Made by a program: the position numbers and the translations under genes
Shown here: positions 34,791 to 47,267 of the stretch, piece after piece
Layout of the letters: each line of letters opens with the position of its first letter
Numbering within the stretch: the first letter of the stretch is position 1
NCBI GenBank assembly: GCA_951799425.1
Contig: OX637392.1
Coordinates: forward strand, 34,618,093-34,682,092
Length of the DNA stretch: 64,000 nucleotides
Source: Ilex aquifolium
Taxonomy: Eukaryota > Streptophyta > Magnoliopsida > Aquifoliales > Aquifoliaceae
Reading direction: 5' to 3'
The notes under the pieces: model-generated
What the model was told of the DNA's origin: nothing
The model's input: the letters and a program-made list of their open reading frames with translations, nothing else
The model's database searches: none

Positions 34791-36290
34791 TTGAAGAGTA
34801 CCTTTTTATCATTGTTTTTCAAATTTTTAGTTAAGTGTTTATTTGAAAATTATAAGTTCACACCACAAGTTATTCCGTTGAACACTACACACATAACAAT
34901 TTTACTGTTTCTGCTTTGAATATCGACAGTTAGCTCCCTATGGGTTCGACCTCGAACTTAAACCAAGAAATATTATAATTTGACCACTTATACTTGGGTG
35001 TATGACATAAATCTAGTCAGATCATCGATCCCAACAACTCTCGGGGATATCGTAAGTGGCCTTGAAAGCGAGAATATCATCTTATGTGAGAAGAGCCATG
35101 ATAGAGAATACAATGAGGTAACAATGAAAAGAAGCAGAGGAAAGAGTTAACAAATTTCAGAAGAAAAAAAAATCTTCAAAGAGGCAAAAATGGTGGAAGC
35201 AGAGAAATTACTAAGAAGATCCCTTTAAAAAGAAAAGGAAAGGGCCCAAGAAATGACGGCTGAGATGTCGAATGATGCAACATTAAATGTCACTGACCCT
35301 TTTTCACATCTGAAGAGACACAAATAGTGCCTTTTGCAAGAAATGATGCATGCATTAAATAAAGGAAATGATTAAAATAGAGAATGTCAACCAACTTGTG
35401 TTACATAGCAAACATGATCTAGGCGCATGATTAAATCATTTAATGAAGACACATGTTATGAACCATGTGACAAAAAACATGTGTCTAATAGCATGTAATG
35501 AAGTGTCCTAGTAGAGTACCTTTGCCTGAGCCATAATTCAACCAATAATGAAGAGTATGGATCTAGCCGACCAGAATTTGGAATTACCTAGTTAGCGTGA
35601 AATCCAAGCAGTTGATAAGAACCAAGGAAAACATTAGAGATGGTATTTCCATAGGACACAACCTCTATAAGAGATAAGACTAAACCAAGAGAGAGTTAGG
35701 TTATCCACAGTAATAAAAAGTGGTGTTGAAAAGGCAATAAAGAAATTATCTAAATAATGGGTGCACATTACAGTCATTTGACCTAAGTAACCGATCAATA
35801 GAAAAGGAAGTCAAAACAGATTCCAATATGAATTAAGGAAGATTTGACTAAAAAATAGGTATGTAACCTTATATAGTCGTGAAAGGGAACCCTAGAATTA
35901 TGGTACAAATCCCTATAAATACTGAATGAGTTTAAGTCTAAGGTTACACTTTTTTCCCTGAAATTTAACTCTCACACCTTTTACTGATTTAAACATTGGA
36001 GTATCTCTAGTTGAATATCTCATAGTCCCTGATAGTTTGTTCGTTTTGTAGAGAGAATGTGCACTCTGTTCGTTTCTCTCAAAAAACTAGACACAAATTC
36101 CACGTCATCATCAATCTAGAGGTACGAATTTCTTTTTTCGTACAATAATCATTTCATCAAAATATCCTATTAAAACTTCTCATGGAGTAAACTACAGTAC
36201 GAAGTTTTGTTTTTTCGGCATCATACCAAAAAGTTGCCACTTTGCAGATTTTGAAACCTATAAAAGCAAAAAGTAAGGCAACCGGTTACA
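34791..36290 (+). mobile_element. Degraded Tat/Athila-like LTR remnants
   Basis: CTCCCTATGGGTTCGACCTC at 34934-34953 and TACTTGGGTGTA near 34990 are typical of the 3' part of Athila/Tat-like LTRs. A CTATAAATAC TATA box at 35912 and a following ACTGATTTAAACATTGGAGT (about 35982) recall the leader of Tat/Ogre LTRs. No boundaries, TSD or coding regions could be fixed. Family placement is from remembered motifs only. Confidence 0.3.
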
Positions 36291-37303
36291 CTGGTTGCTT
36301 TTTTAAATTGTCTACATATACCAATTGAGAGCAAAATTACAACATCAGTGGGAAATTTATAACAATAGTGGACAAAATTGCAACATTATTGAAAAATTAC
36401 AACAGTAATAGACAAGATTACCACAATAGTGGGCAATATTACAGCATCAATGGAAAATATATAACAATAGTGGGCAAAATTACAATATCAGTGAAAAATT
36501 TACTACAATAATGGGCAAAATTATTACAATAGTGGGCAAACTTCAACCAATATGCTAGTAAAGGTACGATTGATACATTTAACCACATTTTTCGTAAATA
36601 CCACACTAGGGCATTCCATCGATGTCGCAAATTTACCTCTAAGTTTGTATTATTATCCACGGTTCACGTAATATTAAGTAAAATGAAAATTAATTTGGTC
36701 TATATACTAATAACCTTATCCACAATCGTTGTAACTTAAATCTGAAACTGCAGTAAATTTTCCTTTTGAGGTTATAATGTTACCACAGTTGTAGTAAATT
36801 CATTTACCATTGTTTTAATTTAACCTCTTTTTATTATAAATTTAACATTAATCCTTGTAATGTTACCCAGGATTGTTATAATATTAACCAAAACAGTCAT
36901 AAATTCTCCTCTAAACATGTAAATTTATCCACAATTGTGGTGAACTCACACTCAAAGGTCGTAAATATACCCTCAATTGTGATAAATTACCTCTGTTATT
37001 GTAAATCTTACTACAATGGTGGTAATATTATCCTTAACGATATTAAATGTAACCAATATAGTGGTAAAAGTATTGGTTGGCACCTTTAATCATATTTGTT
37101 GTAAATATGTCACTAGTGCATCACATAGGTGTCATACATTTACCTTTATGTTTGTAAAATTACCCACGATTATTGTAAGATTAACCAAATTAATGGTAAA
37201 ATTGTCTTATATACTAGTAATCTTACCCACAATCATTGTTTTTAACCCTGAAATTATGTAAATTTTCCCCTTGATGTCGTATTGTTTCCCCAATTGCGGT
37301 AAA
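36291..37303. repeat. AT-rich tandem repeat of GTAA/TTAC palindromic words (left part)
   Basis: Long-range degenerate repetition of words such as GTAAATTTACC, CACAATTGTGGTAA and GTAATATTACC. A longer period of roughly 0.47-0.51 kb is visible: blocks near 36568, 37074 and 41925 correspond once the inserted LTR is removed. It continues at 41695 after the LTR 37309-41689. No coding is seen. Confidence 0.7.
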
Positions 37304-38690
37304 TTTATTGTCACGTCCCAAATTTCATAAAAGCGTGATTAAAACAAATACTTGTTTATTTAAAAACACATGCCGATATGTTATAAAAACATTTAGGAAA
37401 GTATCTCATTAGTTTAAATAAATTTTTTGTTTTTTTTAAACTTTCGGCAGAATTTCCTTTGAAAATTTGTCTTCAAACCAGCTAGTAAGAGCATCCCTGT
37501 GAGAGCATAACATAATTTAAACTAACTAAACATCCACAACATGCCTCCATAAAAAATATAATCCAACTAAATCCGGGGTGGCAATTAGAGGCCCACGAAG
37601 TCCTCCCATACCCCGATACATCCAATACCAATATATACCACAACTTAGTACACAAAGTCATAACTTTACATTACAACACCCAAAATAATAATCCCTCTAT
37701 GGGCTGATCTAGTGTTCACCACAAATGCCTCAAGATAACCTTTTCAAACACAATGATTAAGTGCTAACATTTCTACATAAGTTCTAAAGGTAAATACAAA
37801 AAGGCTCCAAAAGAGATTCTTTCTAGTCCAAGCTCGCACAAGCAATCTATCACCTATTCCCCAAGATGCATGCTAGTCTCTGAAAATATTAGTAAGGGAT
37901 GAGCAACCACAACTCAGTAGGATAATCTTTTTCCCAAGCATTTACAAAGTTTTAAATACCAATATTCCACAAACCATACGAATAAGTAATGAAAGCTTTT
38001 TATAATTAAGTATAGGTACAAGATAATAAGTAAAGCATTTATAAAAATCTCTCAACACCTCAACATTAGAAATATACAAGGTTTAAATTAAAGGTTTATA
38101 TATTTAAAGTCAAACCATCATAGCAAATATCATGCATGCCTCGCATACAGACAATATAATCAATCGCACTGGTTCACGCATGAACCATCCCTGGGGAACC
38201 TTTTGGTCTTGCACCCTAGGGTCTCATTGCCCTTCTTGCTTTTTAAGTGGAATGTGTAGGCCACAACTTGTGACGCCACATAGTCCATCACCGAAAACCA
38301 CTACCATAACCAATCTGCCTTTGGATTATTAGTCGCCTTGGCAACCCACTTCATAGGCCACAACCGTCTACTAACCCTCTGCCTGTCAGTATCGACATAC
38401 ATTTTCCAAAAATCAATAATTTCTATATCCATAAATCCTTTTGAACACATGTCATAACCTTGACATTTTATCAAACATGTAGTAGGCTCAAATCTCAAAA
38501 TTTGCATTTTCAAAGCAACATAACCATTTCCAAGAGAATAAGTCATATATATTATGTACAAAATCATAGCATACTTCAAAACCCCCAAATCATAAGTTTA
38601 ATCAAATACTCATAACTAAAATCAAACTAGGGTTTCAAACCAACACTAAAATTATTTTTATGCATGTAGGTTCACAATCCATGGCATACT

Positions 38691-40887
38691 TGTAACACCC
38701 CGCATTTTCTTTTATATATGTATATAGATATATAGTAACGTAATTATGTTTTTGAAATGCAAATATATATGTAATGATGTATGCATGAGCTACGTAGATG
38801 ATAAGAGTAGAAATAAAAGGTTAGTGGAGGTAATAGTGTATGTCGTAGAAAGTTGGAAGTATTTTGGAGTGAAATCGCATTTTAGAGATATTTTAGGTAG
38901 AAGAATTTTAGACACTGCCTTAGTGTTTGGATCATAACTTTTTATCCTGACTTCCAATTGATCTGAAATTTTGACAGTAGATAGTAGACATCCAGGGCTA
39001 CAAAAGTGTATTTCATGAAAATTTTCCAAATCAATCTATAAATAGACCAAAACTTCACTGAAAGTTTCAGCAGAAACTGGGATGACGTTCGAACGTGAAT
39101 CGACGTTCGAACGTGAGGGAGTCCCAGTACTTTGGTGTTTGCAGAGCTCTGATGAAAATGCAAAAGTACTGGGAGCAACCAACGTTCGAAAGCCAAAGTG
39201 ACGTTCGAACGTGAATCAATAACTTGCACTAGTGACGTTCGAACGCCAATGACGTTCGAACGTGAGTTACGAATTCTGAACTTCAGAATCGCGCACAGGA
39301 GGCCATTTCTTTCACTATAAATACATAAGGACGCCTCTCTTTGCCTCATTTCAACATTTCTAACCCTAGGAAGACTTAGAGAGGAGGAAAGAAGGGGAAA
39401 ACACAAGATCAAAGGAGGAATTGCACCTTGAAGAAGATCAAAACTTCAAGTTTTTCAAGAACACTAAGGAAGAAGAAGGTAGGGGTTTTCTCTCACTCTC
39501 TTACATTGAGGTTAGGGTATTTATATATGTGTTTTTTGGCTATCAATGGTATATATATGCTATGTAATCATCATCTCTTAGGCTTTTTGACAAAGATTAC
39601 ATGTTTTACACAAAGTTAGGGTTGTATACCCATGAAATCCCTCTTTTGTTTGAAAAACCCTAGTTTTCAAGAGTGATGAGTTTTCCTTTTGAACTCTTCC
39701 TTTATTCTTGATTTCAAAACTTTAGTGTTTCATATTGAACAACAAAATGGTATTTATGAGGATCTCTTGTACATTTTCTTATATTGCTCTTTGTACAACA
39801 ACTTGAGAAAATTGGGGGTTTTTAAGATATACTTATAAATTGTGAAATTGAGTTTGGTATTGTATCTCTTATGAGTGTGGGATGACCATGGGTGGCCTTT
39901 GAAGAGATATCGTAGAGTGGGTAGACGTGTTGCTTGCTCCGTGTGGGTGGGCATTTCTCCTACCACTCGTAGTGGGGTTAGTGCTTTGGTAAGACTAAAC
40001 CGCTATTGCTCACGGGTGCCGTGTAAGAGGGTTAGTATACTAATACCTGTGTTGGATACGTCACTGTCATTGGTATGGCATACGCCCTTCCTAAAGGATG
40101 GATATCTTTGATAAGATTTGTGTGGGTGTGTGTGGGTTAGATATTACTCAATGTGTTGATTCATGGGGTGTGCCTTACATCATGTTTGAGATACATATAC
40201 ATATTGATGGATTGTTATATTATTGTGGAAAATGGTTTCCTACAAGGACTTGTGGGAGTATGGGATTCCACAAGGTCTTGTGGGAAAATGGTTTATATTT
40301 TGAAAAATGGAGATGTATTGGATCTTGGTTTCTTTTACTGTTTATTTAAATTACTGTTGCTACTTAAACTTGAGATCCATTTTAAAATGTCTCTGTTTTA
40401 CTTCAAAGATTATGTATGCTATTTGTAAAATGAGACCGGCCATTTTATATGTTTTTATAAACCTTGTTCGAGTTTGGGAGGAATGTTGCTACGGAGCTTA
40501 GTGCTCACCCTCTACAAATTACATTTTCAGATACGGTGCTAGAGGAGAACCTCGGAGTTGACGAGCAGGGGTATTGGGAGGCCCCATTCGAGGGAAATCT
40601 AGATCCCGAGGTGGACATATAGAGATATAGCTTCTTTTGCACTAGACTAGAGAATTTATTTTGAGATCATGTATCGTCTAGTATTCTGTTTATTCCGCTG
40701 CTAAGTTTAAGTATAATTCTTTTGGAATGTAATTGTCATAGCTTGGCTTATTCTTTTGGGATGATATTGTAAATTCTATGGATGATGAATGGAAAAAAAT
40801 TTCTTATTGATGGATTATCTTAGTGCTCTCATTATGTAAATGGTTTTAGAATGTAATGCCGTCCAGGGTGTGTTTTGGGGTGTTACA
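38691..40887 (+). mobile_element. Solo LTR nested in the LTR 37309-41689
   Basis: 2197 bp from TGTAACACCCC to GGGGTGTTACA with a perfect TSD ATACT (38686-38690 and 40888-40892). In order it carries the recurrent module (about 38925-39055, reverse orientation), an ACGTTCGAACGT array (39085-39263), TATAAATA (39316-39323), and a leader with GGTAGGGGTTTTCTCTCACT also found in the LTR at 4929. It has no PBS, PPT or coding region. Confidence 0.9.
39085..39263. repeat. ACGTTCGAACGT palindrome array
   Basis: Six copies of a TTCGAA-centred palindrome (39085, 39103, 39182, 39201, 39235, 39252), four of them the full 12-bp ACGTTCGAACGT. They lie between the recurrent module and the TATA box of the solo LTR. 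Confidence 0.9.
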
Positions 40888-41694
40888 ATACTTAACACTA
40901 AATCAAGGTTTATAACAAGTATTTTGCCATCAAACACATAGTAAGCTTTACCTAAAGAAAATACATGAGATGCACAATGTAAATGCAAGAGAGAGGAAAA
41001 CCCCACCTAAAAATCAATAATTCCAATCTTAATCTCCAAGATTCTCAAGCAAAGCCCAAGCCCTAGAGCTATTCTTCTCTCTTTCTCTTTCTAATTCTAA
41101 GGTGGGTGGAGGAGGTTTGGGTGAGAGATGTGAGAAAAATGAGAGAAATAGGCTGAATTTGGGGTTTTAAACCCAGCAATTCCAGTCACAAAACACTGTT
41201 CATGCCAAAAAATATATTTTATCTAAAATTATAATTTTGCCTCTAAACATTTTCAATTTGATCCATATGGATACCTTAAGGTTTTTCAACGTTCCGGATT
41301 CATTTTTAATGTTATTTTAACCTAAAAAAATTTATTTTTAAGATTTATCTCAAAATCAAAGTCAATTTACACCCGAAACACTGAAATTACTATTTTACCC
41401 CTCCGAATCTCTATATGAGGTAAACGTCTATCACAATATTTTTTGACCTCCAAGATTCAATGGTAATGTTATTTTGACGTCAAAAAAATTAATAATTTTA
41501 CTTAGTTACCCTTATTTACCTTAAACGCCTCAAAAATTAAATTTGACCCGAAAGTCTATACGCCCGTAACTCAAACTTATGCGACTATACTTTTAACAAT
41601 GATTCAAAGTTGCTGTCATCATTTTAATCATTTTGAAAATACTAACAAGTTAATATAATTTATATTTATATAAAACGCGGGATCTCTCATTTAT

Positions 41695-42360
41695 ATAATC
41701 CTCGTAATGTTATATAGAATTATCGTAATATTAATCAAAAAAGTCGCAAATTCTCCTCTAAACATGTAAATTTATTCATAATTGTGGTAAACTCACACTC
41801 AAATGTGGTAAATATACTCTCAATGTGATAAATTTTTCACTGTTATCGTAAATCTTACCAAAACAATGGTAATACTATCCTTAATAATATTAAATATAAC
41901 CAATATAATAGTAAAAGTATTGATTGACACCTTTAACCATATTATATTGTAAATACGGCACTTGTGCATCCCATAAGTTTCATATATTTACCATTATATT
42001 TTTAAAATTACACACGATTATTGTAAGATTAACAAAATTATTGTACTTACCCATAATTGTTGTATTTCACCCTAACTATACTAAATTTTTTCTTTGATGT
42101 CGTAACGTTTCCACAATTATGGTAAATTTATCCATCATGATTTTAATTTAACCTCTTTTTGTTGTAAATTTACCCTTAATCCTCGTAATGTTACTCATAA
42201 TTGTCGTAATATTAACCACAACAATCGTAATATTAATCAAAACAGTCGTAAATTAACTTATAATCTTGTAAATTTATCCATAATTGTTGTCAACTGACCC
42301 TTAAAGATGATAAATCTTCTCATAATTGTGGTAAATTGTCAACAATTTTACAAAATCTCA
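41695..42360. repeat. AT-rich GTAA/TTAC tandem repeat (right part)
   Basis: Continues the array of 36291-37303 in the same orientation. 41700-42130 corresponds by eye to 36855-37304. Confidence 0.7.
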
Positions 42361-42364
42361 CTCT

Positions 42365-42500
42365 AGTGACCTTGTGATCGATCATAAATATTTGTGATCG
42401 ATCCCAAACTTACCATTTTTCAATAAGTTTTTGGGGGAGACTACTGCAACTTTGCGATCGATCCCAAGCTCTTGGGATAGATCGCAAATATTTTGGAGAT
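42365..42500. repeat. GATCGATC palindromes including a 38-bp inverted repeat
   Basis: TGTGATCGATC occurs twice (about 42373 and 42391). At 42451-42488 two 18-bp arms (TTTGCGATCGATCCCAAG and its near-reverse complement, one mismatch) form a potential hairpin. A degraded copy of this block is at 43583-43700, just before the solo LTR at 43711. Confidence 0.75.
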
Positions 42501-42599
42501 AAAAAAATAACAATAATTTTGATATATTCCAAATAATAATTTCGATATATTCTAATAAATGATAATAATTTTTATATATTCAAAAAAAATTTGGGATAT

Positions 42600-43582
42600 C
42601 GCAAAATTCACTTTCACCACATTAATAAAAAAAAAATCACCTTTTATTTTATTTATTAAAATTTAATTTCATAAAATTAACACCAAATTGACTGCCTATT
42701 TTATTAAATAAACATTAAAATTCATGAATTTAATGGCTATCAATTTTATCAAATTAACATTGAAATTCCTAAATTTAAGATTTAATTTCATCCAAATAAA
42801 CACCAAATTAACATTCAATTTCATCAAATTATAATTAAATTTCATTAACATTCAATTCAATTTTTTTATATTATCAAGAATGCCTTCTTGAATTAATTTG
42901 AACAGTTGAAATGAAATCATATTCAAAAAATAAAAAATTGAAGTGTTCAAAGGAATAAAAGGGTCAAACTTGGTATTTCATATATATATTTGTTTATTTA
43001 AGCAAGGTAGTAATATCAGTTAAATATGGGGAAAATAGTATTTTTACAATATCATTAACCCCGTTTAACTATTGGGGTCTCACTATAAATTTTGAAATGT
43101 GAGGGGATATCCGTGTAATAGAATCCCAAGCTCAAGGGGTGTGAGTGATATTTACCCTAAAATTTATTCATTAAAATTCATTTAATCAAATTAACACTAA
43201 ATTGATCATGAATTTTATTAAATGAACATTCATAAATTTAACATTTAAATTTATCCAATTTATCAAATTAGCACCAAATTAACAATCAATTTCATCAAAT
43301 TAGCATGAAAACTTATTAATTTAACATTCAATTCGTGCTAATTAAATTTTATTTTTTACGTATTAAAATTAGAGCATATTAATTTTTTTTTTTTGCATAT
43401 TAAAATTTGAGCCAATTTGATCTCAACATGAGCTACTAGTGTCTAGGGCCGATTAAAATTCGATTCAAGTCGATTGAATTTATCTTTTTTTACTTATTAA
43501 AATTTGTGCCGATTAAAATTTAATTCGATCAAATTAAAATTTATTTTTAACATATTAAGATTAGTTGTACGTTATCAAAGTT
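42600..43582 (-). repeat. Degenerate TTAATTTGATGAAT repeat, minus orientation
   Basis: Recurrent words ATTAACA, CAAATTAACACCAAATT and TTTCATCAAATT, which are the reverse complement of the words at 52300-53940. No gene is seen. An internal segment repeats GATTAAAATTTGAGCC-like lines (43380-43520). Confidence 0.7.
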
Positions 43583-44224
43583 GGGTAAGGAAACCTTTTT
43601 TGGGGGGACACTATTGTAACATTGTGATAGACCCCATGTTCTTGGGATAGATCACAAACATTTTTGAGATAAAAAATAATAATAATTTTGTCATATTCCA
43701 CATAGTGTTGTGTAAGATCCCGTACTAGAATTAAATAAGAATAATATCATATTAATATTTCTCCTAAAATGAATAAAAGGATTGTAGGAACCTTAAACCG
43801 TTGTTAATAGATTGATCATGAAGTTTGAGTTTCTGACAAATTGACTTTCGGGTCAAACTTAGTTTCGAAGGTGTTTAAGATTGAGAAAGGTAGTTAGAGA
43901 AGTTTCTAAATATTTTTAGGTCCAAAAAGGCTTCCATTGAATCCGAAAGGTCGAGAAAATTTGGGGGAGGTAATATGAGGTGTATTAGAAGTTAAAAAAT
44001 ATTCCAGAATTAAAGCGCATTTTAGAAAGAATTCGGGTAGGAAGGAATTTGACACTACCTTAGTATTGCAGTCATAAATTTTTATTCCGAACTCCGATTG
44101 AATGGATTTTTGGACAGTAGAAAATATACTTCAGGGCCTACAAAAGTGTATTTCCCGAAAATTTTATGAATCAACTTCTCAATAGGTGAAAAATTCTCTT
44201 GAGGTTAGGACAAAAAGTTGGTAC

Positions 44225-44337
44225 CTTCCAAACGCCCCAAGCACCGTCCGAACGGTACTCCCTATCCTAAAACCTTATTTTTCATCAAAAACAGTGAATT
44301 TGCACCATTCGAACGCCCAAGCACCGTTCGAACGTTA
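44225..44337. repeat. ACCGTTCGAACGGT-type palindrome array
   Basis: Four related copies, two clear: ACCGTCCGAACGGT at 44243 and ACCGTTCGAACGTT at 44323, with weaker ones at 44228 and 44304. The position relative to module and TATA is as in the LTRs at 38691 and 22629. Confidence 0.75.
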
Positions 44338-45389
44338 CTCTAAAAAATAGTCCCGATCAGTTTTAGGGTTTTTCTCCATTTTTCACCCTATAAATACCAT
44401 AAGGACGTCATTTAGCTATTTTCATCAGTTTTCAACCCTAGGCAACCCTAGAGAGCGAGAGAGAAGGAGAAAACGCAAAATTCAAAGGGATTCTCACGTT
44501 AAGATTGATTCAAACACGCTAGGGCTATCTTCAAACACCAGATTGAGGTAACGGATTATTCTCAAGTTCTTTCATTGAAAATTAAGGTATTATATATGTG
44601 TGTTTTCAATATTCTTGATAGTTATATGATAAATACTTATGATTTCTTTCTTTCTTTACCATTGAAACGTAGTTTTGAATAAAATACAAGTTTGGGTTCA
44701 AGAAATACTTGTTCTTAGTTTTCAAAACCCTAGTTTTGCTAGATACATGTTTGATTGTCAAAAATACATGGATTCTTGAATTCTAAATTCTTGTTCTTGA
44801 TTAAATCATGTTTTCATCCAATATTTGTTCTTGCTCCAAGAAATTATGATTTTTGGCAAAACCCTAGAATTTTGATATTGCAATTGTAAATGTTTTCTTA
44901 ATATGATCTCTAGCATATTTTAATTCCTTTATTACTATAGTATATTGAGAGTTGTGCAATTGTGATACTTGAATTGTTAATGAAAATTGTGATTGGTTAA
45001 TATTGTGGTTATTAAGAAAATTGTGGTTTCATCTCTTGTATAGTTTGGGTGTAACGGACTTGAATTGCCTTCGAGAGTTGCCGTAGAGTGTTAGAGATTA
45101 GTCTATCCCAGTGGGGGTGAGATGATTGCCTAACAATTATAGTGGATTATTTTTTGTGAGAGAAACCACTATTGCTCACGTAAGTTTGAGGCTAAGAGAT
45201 GGTATACATTTCCTGGAAAGGATTCGTCAATGCCGTGGGAGACGGTATACGCCCTTCCTAAAGTGGTTTATGATGTGCACTGCAGGGAATGATTAATATA
45301 GTTTGGTTTGTGGTGGGTGAACAAGGTAGAATCGTTGTGTAAATTCCTGATAAGCAAACAACATACATGAGAATATGTGATGATGTTAC

Positions 45390-47267
45390 TGATGAGCACA
45401 TAATATTGCATATATCAAGGCCTCATTACATGCATTTTAACTCAACTTTTGCATTTAAGTACTTCGGGTTAACCGATTTATGAATAATGTTGAATCATTG
45501 ATGTTGCATGTTTTTATAGCTTAAAACATGGATTTTAGGACCTTGCAACTAGTATGAATGTGTGGTGAAGGCATAGACACAATACATGAAGAATTGGAGG
45601 CTTAAAAGTGAAGAAATCAATAAGGCATTGGTGCTTGGGAACAAGGGCATCAGCAGCCACATCATTTGGAAGCACTTCCTTGGTTTTCCTCCATTTTTGC
45701 CATGATCTACTACGAATTAGGAAAAGTTAAAAACATGAAAGTTGTAGATCTGGATGTCTTCTATATTGTGTCCAAATTTCAGCCCAATCCAACGGTTGGA
45801 TCAAAAGTTATGCCGATTCTACCAAAACTGGTCCAGCGAAGCCAGATACCGCATTACTACCGGTAGCCGATTGCTTCTGGAGTTGCTGCTACCGCCGAGC
45901 TACCGGTAGCTGATTGCCCAGAAGTGCCCAGAACGACTTCTTTCTTGCTCCACTTGCTTGGGGGTCCCACCTACACTTCTCCCACGCCTAGCTTGACATT
46001 TTATCCCTACAACCATGCCTCCCTTACACAAATGGAAGACTTTGGAGGCTTGGCATTGAATGAAGAGGAGTGAGAAGTGGGCTGCCATATGGGGTTGCAG
46101 GCTAGCCTGTCAAGACCCATCAACTCAGCCCCCTCTTGATGAGAGGTCTGTGCACAGCTAAGGGGGAGCCTCATGCACGAAATTGGAAGTCTCTCACACA
46201 CCATTATATTCAGCATTACACATTGTATGGGGAGTTGGCTACCTAAGCTTAGTTTAGTCCCAATGAAGAAGACAATGAATAGTGCCGAAAGTTTACATTT
46301 TTGCATTCTCTTCATTCCATTGTCATTTAATCTCTTGTAAGGATCTTCTAAGTTTAATCTATTGTCTTTAATCTCATTCCTTTCAAGTCTATTGCAAGTT
46401 TACTTACATGTTCTTCATTTCACCATTGTCGTATGAGTCTTTCCACTTCAAGCTTTTCTTAAAATGGGTATTGAATGTTTTTCTTCATAGTTTTAGATTT
46501 ATTGCTTCAAGTTAAGTTTCATGCTTTAATCTCCATTTCCTTTATATGTCTATTTACATTATGCTTGTCTTTCATTTATGCATAAGTAGCTAGCTTTTAA
46601 GTTGGTTAGTCCAAGGTTGAATTCCATTTGGGGATTCCATTCCAACTCTCTTTCATTCCTTCTCTCGGTGTATGTTGGCTCGGTTTGATTGGGTTGAGGG
46701 TGGATAAATTGGTGAGTCTTTGATATTCCGTAGGCCTAGTCACGGTTTATGCTTGGATACTCACCATTTTATCCCTAGCTTCCCATGAATCAATCGTACT
46801 TCTAGGCACCATTGGAGGAAGGCTTTGAGTTGGCTTGATATTCCCATTGGAATGAACCTCTTGGATTAGCCAACACTTGCTTTCTTGCATTTTCATTTTG
46901 AACAAAACTCAACAAAACACAAATACAAGATTTTACACTTTCTTTTCTCTTTTTGCAAAATCACTTTCACAAAACTCCCTTTCCTTCCCTGAGGAGACGA
47001 CCTTGGAATACTTTTCCAAGTAAAACACCGACAACAAGAGACTCCTTACGATTGGGGAGCACTTTTGTTCACACGCATTCCATTCCACATTTCATTCCAT
47101 ACATTTTGTTCATTCCACATTTCCATTCACATTTGTTGTTGCTCCTATATCTCTTGCATTATCCGGAGGGAGAGTGACACTCCCCCATCACTATAAGCCA
47201 CATACACACATTGAGGGTGAGGGTGATGGTTAGGGGTTAGGAAACAACAACGTTTTTCATTCAATCA
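45390..47267 (+). mobile_element. Tat/Ogre-like solo LTR nested in the LTR 43711-47847
   Basis: 1878 bp from TGATGAGCACATAAT to TTCATTCAATCA with a perfect TSD GTTAC (45385-45389 and 47268-47272). A TGATGAGC start and a GAGGAGACGACCTTGGA stretch near the end (46992) are features I associate with Tat/Ogre LTRs. No PBS, PPT or polyprotein is present. It contains the recurrent module (45715-45815) and two TACCGGTA palindromes. Confidence 0.75.
45856..45915. repeat. TACCGGTA palindromes in the Tat-like LTR
   Basis: ACTACCGGTAGC at 45857 and AGCTACCGGTAGCTGATT at 45898, with a degenerate GCTACCGCCGAGC between. A 17-base stretch is identical to the young chromovirus array although the LTRs are otherwise unrelated. 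Confidence 0.85.

Larger units (their letters stand above)
37309..41689 (-). mobile_element. Solo LTR, split by another solo LTR
   Basis: The ends TGTCACGTCCC (37309) and GATCTCTCA (41689) have a perfect TSD TTTAT (37304-37308 and 41690-41694). The length without the nested LTR is about 2.18 kb. In minus-strand sense its first 200 bp match the starts of the LTRs at 43711 and 33816 (AGTTTGAGTT ... TTTCGGGTCAAA). It also shares a GTTGAAAAACC ... ATATGGATCAAATTG-type block with the LTR at 4929. No internal region remains. Confidence 0.8.

Noticed and set aside
36439..37261. Short ORFs in the GTAA/TTAC repeat (36439-36660, 37016-37261)
   Set aside because: Periodic hydrophobic reading of AT-rich repeats. 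Similar ORFs on either strand, no family resemblance.
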